From NCBI GenBank assembly GCA_002803225.1, contig NXFV01001258.1, positions 30,142 through 94,141 on the forward strand: a stretch of 64,000 bases of DNA, written 5' to 3'. This document shows, one piece after another, positions 60,796 to 64,000 of the stretch (positions within the stretch are counted from its first letter, which is position 1; each line of letters opens with the position of its first letter). A program made the translations under genes and the position numbers. The notes beneath the pieces were generated by a model. That model worked only from the letters and a program-made list of their open reading frames with translations, was not told where the DNA came from and searched no databases. The stretch comes from Gamarada debralockiae. Its lineage: Eukaryota; Ascomycota; Leotiomycetes; Helotiales; Hyphodiscaceae.

Positions 60796-60985
60796 TTGAG
60801 CTTAAACCATCTCCATCAAAGCTGTCAGGAGGCCATCAAAGCCCTCAGCAGATCTCTCGGAGATCATTCTGCACCCCGCGAAGTAACGTACCTTTTCTTC
60901 ATATCATTTAATTTAATTATATCGGGCCTTCTTCAATCCTATGACTCGGTGGTGCTTGTTGGCAATATGGAGGGGCACAGGATAT
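60796..60985 (+). pseudogene. Possible fragment of a fungal-specific transcription factor domain
   Basis: The frame reads LNHLHQSCQEAIKALSRSL, then APREVTYLFFISFNLIISG and LQSYDSVVLVGNMEGHRI. This is the pattern of the fungal transcription-factor domain (DUF3468-like): repeated 'cells' of an A-I-K/R-L helix, a leucine-rich helix, then GNYDAAL-like Tyr-Asp before a HL(x)G turn. No zinc cluster, start codon or splice structure supports a whole gene. It is a candidate relic only. Confidence 0.3.
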
Positions 60986-62307
60986 CGTGGAGAGCCTTGG
61001 AACGTCCACGTCAACGTCGAGCTTTCAAGTCTCGTGAACGATTCTTCTGTCTTTGGCATCTCCTCATGCTCGAGGTGTTTGTCGATTTCGTTTCACGCCC
61101 AAAATCTATTTGCGCTTTGGTTGGTCGAGGAACCTGCGGTGTTTCGAAACAAACACATTGGCTACATGGGTGTTGAGACAGGAGCAGTATCACAAAAAAA
61201 CCGTTTGGACGAAGAACATCTCAACTCCGCAATCTGAAATTTCCTTTTGCCACGAGCCGTTCTCCGGTATCTTCATTTTGCCATTTAATTTATTCTTCAT
61301 GCGTCAGGCTTTTGGACCAAAGATAGATTCTTCGTCTGACTACGTGTGAGTCAGCTTCATCGAGCATTCAACTCGCCCAGTGCAGGTTTCTCTGGAGCAT
61401 AGGGCATTGATTTCTGAAATTCATGTTTCATTGTAGTTCAATGATTACTATGGATCGGTTTCTTGACATACCTATTGCAACTTCTCGCTCGCGATCTACC
61501 AATTTGCTGCAGCATCCTGGGTGAATTTTGTTGGGGGGTGGGGTGCGTTTAGTCGAAAGTGATAACAAAACTAAAAGTGATACTGTGGAAAATAGTCGCC
61601 TCGAATCTGAGGCATTTTGATACTTCCACGATCTCGGTTAATTTCATACCCCCTGCTCGAGCTGAGATTGACATCGAGCTTTATCCTGTGAACAGCCGAG
61701 TATTTTGCATTGAACTGCGCTTTAAAATCAAGGCGGCAGATGCTATGCGAGACAGAGGTTTCGTTTCGTTAGCTGCTCTTCACCGAGCATAGTTCTGCTC
61801 CTCTGAGTCCGCTTCAGAGACTAAGCCATCCTCTCACTTCATAGATCTTCTCTTGAAATCGCTCTTTGAAGTCTTTGATCACTGAACAAGAATGATTGAT
61901 TGGTCGTCATAAGGTTTCATTATCATAAGGTAGCAGACTCTCGTGCAAGATGCAGCCTATGTGTGCAGGTTAGTTCTTCGACATGGGTGGTTGTGGTGAC
62001 AGAATAGTGATGGATTGATTCCAGTCTTCAGCTGCTATGGTCCGAGAAGTGTGTTGAAGTGACAAAACTGCGAATTCCCACACTAGAAATTTTCAATCTT
62101 CCTTGTCGTTTACTTTTACTGCGCTTTCCCAGTTTGGATGAGGCGGTGTCGGACAGATTGATTCCAGAGAACGTGCAGGAGAAAGCTGGTAAGGGGCTCG
62201 AAACCAGTCATCCTAACGTGGCAGCACTCTCTGAAAAATGGCACCTCATTCAGAACAAGTGGCGGTCGCATCCCTCTGAAGTTTTCCAGCATGAATCTCG
62301 ACCTCCA
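60986..62307. other. Gene-free stretch
   Basis: Frames at 61053-61349, 61559-61792 and 62059-62328 were read and show no family signal. Nothing else was seen. Confidence 0.4.
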
Positions 62308-62483
62308 TACAGTAAAACCTGGATATAAGAATCCCCTATTAAAAACCTGGGTAATAAGAATAAATTCTCTGGTCCCGCAGGGGTATTTTTTGGTAAGGCC
62401 CACCACTTTTGCTAAGAATATCCTCTTATATAAGAATACAGAGTCCGGCCCCGAGCGTATTCTTATATCGAGGTTTTACTGTA
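62308..62483. mobile_element. MITE, 176 bp, Tc1/mariner-pogo type, with 25-bp inverted ends
   Basis: The left end is TA-CAGTAAAACCTGGATATAA and the right end is its inverse with one G/C difference. Each end carries TA, the duplicated target of Tc1/mariner and pogo elements. The ends begin CAGT, as in pogo-like elements. The element has no coding capacity. A weaker copy of the terminal sequence (AAAACCTGGGTAATAAGAAT) lies inside at about 62342-62361. The element is young enough for its ends to match almost perfectly. Confidence 0.85.
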
Positions 62484-63960
62484 TTCTACATCACTAACTT
62501 CCTTCATCCTTGTTCTATCCGACGACAAAGCACCTCCTTCACAGCGATATCGACTTATATGCCTTGTCAACCTATCACGTCTAAAGTCCTGGCATTCCTA
62601 CAGTCAGAGATGCCCTCTCCTGTCCTGTTGCCAGAATCGACTTCATCCTTGTCAACGCTGTCGTTGGCACAACCCTCCAAGAACGTTGTATGTAACCGCT
62701 CGAAATACCCATCGAAATCCGGTATCGATGTTACGAATACCTACTTGGAAATCATCGAACCATCGAGATAGATCGTACCCCACTCACTGATTCCGAAAAC
62801 ATGTGCATGCTCTCCATTTTGGCGCAGACATGCAAGCAACTGGAATAGGGGATTGTAAGGTGGTGAAGGAAGAAGCCTGAGTTGAGACTCAGCCCTCAAT
62901 TCGGCGTCTTTCATCTTGAGAATACAACATTCACAGTAGACCTTCGACGAACATGTACATATCTTCAGGCCGAACTGTTTTTTTAGTTGCCCAGAATTAT
63001 GCGTCATATGTCATTCAAGAACTGTTTGAGAACTCAGCTGATCCCGTCATTTAGTGGACCCTCAACTCGGGGAAGGGTTACTTCCTTGACTCCAAGATCC
63101 AGTTCCGTGATTTCTTCTGGGAGGATATCTACTGGCAGGAAGTGCGACGCCAAAGCTACATATATGCTCCGGATTACAATTACACCACTTCGCCAACGTG
63201 CTATGGGATCTGCTGAATCGTCAGAAACATGGCAGACCCGAGTTGAGTTTGTGGATCTTTTCTATGGCAGAAACAAAGAAGACTTAGGGGATTGAGAACC
63301 TCCTTTGGAATATCGGGCGCAGTCCTAATGTAAAGCCCAGGAAGTGTCCTCACAAGATCGAATGTCGTGTCCTTGCTTGAAGAATGTGAATTTCGAGATT
63401 GTAAAATTGAGGGATAGTCCGTTTCGCCATCGACGGTGCTGGGTTGGAATCCTGGCCATGGCGCACAGTCTACGTCGCTGTAATACAGTGACGCTTTCAA
63501 CTCAATACTTGAACTAGACAGTGGGAGTAGGAGTAGCGGAGGGAAGACCAGTAGAGATGGAAGAGCCGCACGAACCAGGTATTTAATTAATAGAAGATAT
63601 TACAGAAGCATCCAAACATGGACCGAACTTCGAGACGGAAGAGTGCTCAACTTTAGGTCATCAATGTTCGTCAAGATTGGCAGTCTACCAGTTTAGATGT
63701 CAGATGAACTGGTTGCTATGGCAACGATTGTGTACACATATTTCGGGTTCTGGCAACCCTCCAACTTTCCTTCCTTAGAGACATCAATACATATATGATT
63801 TTACCACACAATATCGTCTGATTCGACATTAGAACCCAACCAAGCTAAGTATAATATATTTACTCTTTCCAGAAATATCATCGATTTTCCAATAATACTG
63901 CTCAAATTCAAGATATCTGAAACTTCGAACAAAGATATCTTCCCAGATTCCACAGTCCTT

Positions 63961-63961
<1 letters not shown>
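62484..63961. other. Gene-free stretch with uncertain minus-strand frames
   Basis: Frames at 62741-63007 (minus) and 63201-63500 (minus) have protein-like composition but no recognised domain and no start/splice support. The last 200 bases are AT-rich. Confidence 0.4.

Positions 63962-64000
<39 letters not shown>
63962..64000 (+). repeat. Poly-A run reaching the window end
   Basis: Thirty-nine uninterrupted A bases end the window, directly after CAGTCCTTC. The full length is unknown because the window stops. Confidence 0.95.

Noticed and set aside
62741..63500. Two minus-strand frames near the window end
   Set aside because: No domain, no start or splice support and no shared frame.
1..64000. 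tRNA, rRNA and CRISPR arrays
   Set aside because: I looked for tRNA A/B-box patterns (GGTTCGAATCC-like), rRNA cores and regularly spaced repeats and saw none; a covariance-model scan would be decisive.

Overview
The window is nuclear DNA of a filamentous ascomycete (Pezizomycotina). Most genes carry several short introns of about 45-70 bases with GT..AG ends. The gene set is fungal: MOT1, an Ark/Prk kinase, branchpoint-bridging protein, NTO1, VAM7, BIM1, GH55, a HET domain and F-box proteins. A RIP-like transposon remnant is also present. I cannot fix the class from sequence alone; Leotiomycetes is a guess.

Layout. 0.1-2.4 kb: a secreted heme peroxidase in 13 exons. 2.8-3.3 kb: a dead Tc1/mariner transposase whose Trp codons have become TAG. 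4.6-10.4 kb (minus): MOT1/BTAF1. 11.8-15.1 kb: an Ark/Prk actin-patch kinase. 15.1-20.8 kb: a gene-poor stretch holding diverged repeats and three perfect TCACGTGA motifs. 20.8-28.0 kb: one very large gene that joins a NO VEIN/sacsin-type GHKL ATPase protein to a complete HET protein; this is the most interesting locus. 28.7-33.5 kb: an F-box gene, a frameshifted GT8 glycosyltransferase, a frameshifted MAPEG-like protein and an intact TMEM53/PaxU hydrolase. 34.5-35.6 kb: a decayed coiled-coil gene with a duplicated exon. 36.7-46.3 kb: branchpoint-bridging protein, a Ure2-like GST, a damaged alpha/beta hydrolase and NTO1. 46.9-52.3 kb: a zinc alcohol dehydrogenase, a broken F-box gene and an unrecognised 428-residue protein. 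53.4-59.6 kb (minus): VAM7, BIM1/EB1 and a GH55 exo-beta-1,3-glucanase. 59.6-64.0 kb: gene-poor, with a possible transcription-factor fragment, a 176-bp MITE and a poly-A run at the window end.

The housekeeping genes (transcription, chromatin, splicing, membrane fusion, microtubules) are intact, and their exon sums are multiples of three. Damage is confined to a few accessory enzymes, where it appears as single missing bases inside short homopolymers. The accessory genes (peroxidase, GH55, GST, ADH, HET fusion) fit a saprotroph or plant-associated fungus with allorecognition machinery. No operon-like or biosynthetic cluster logic is evident.
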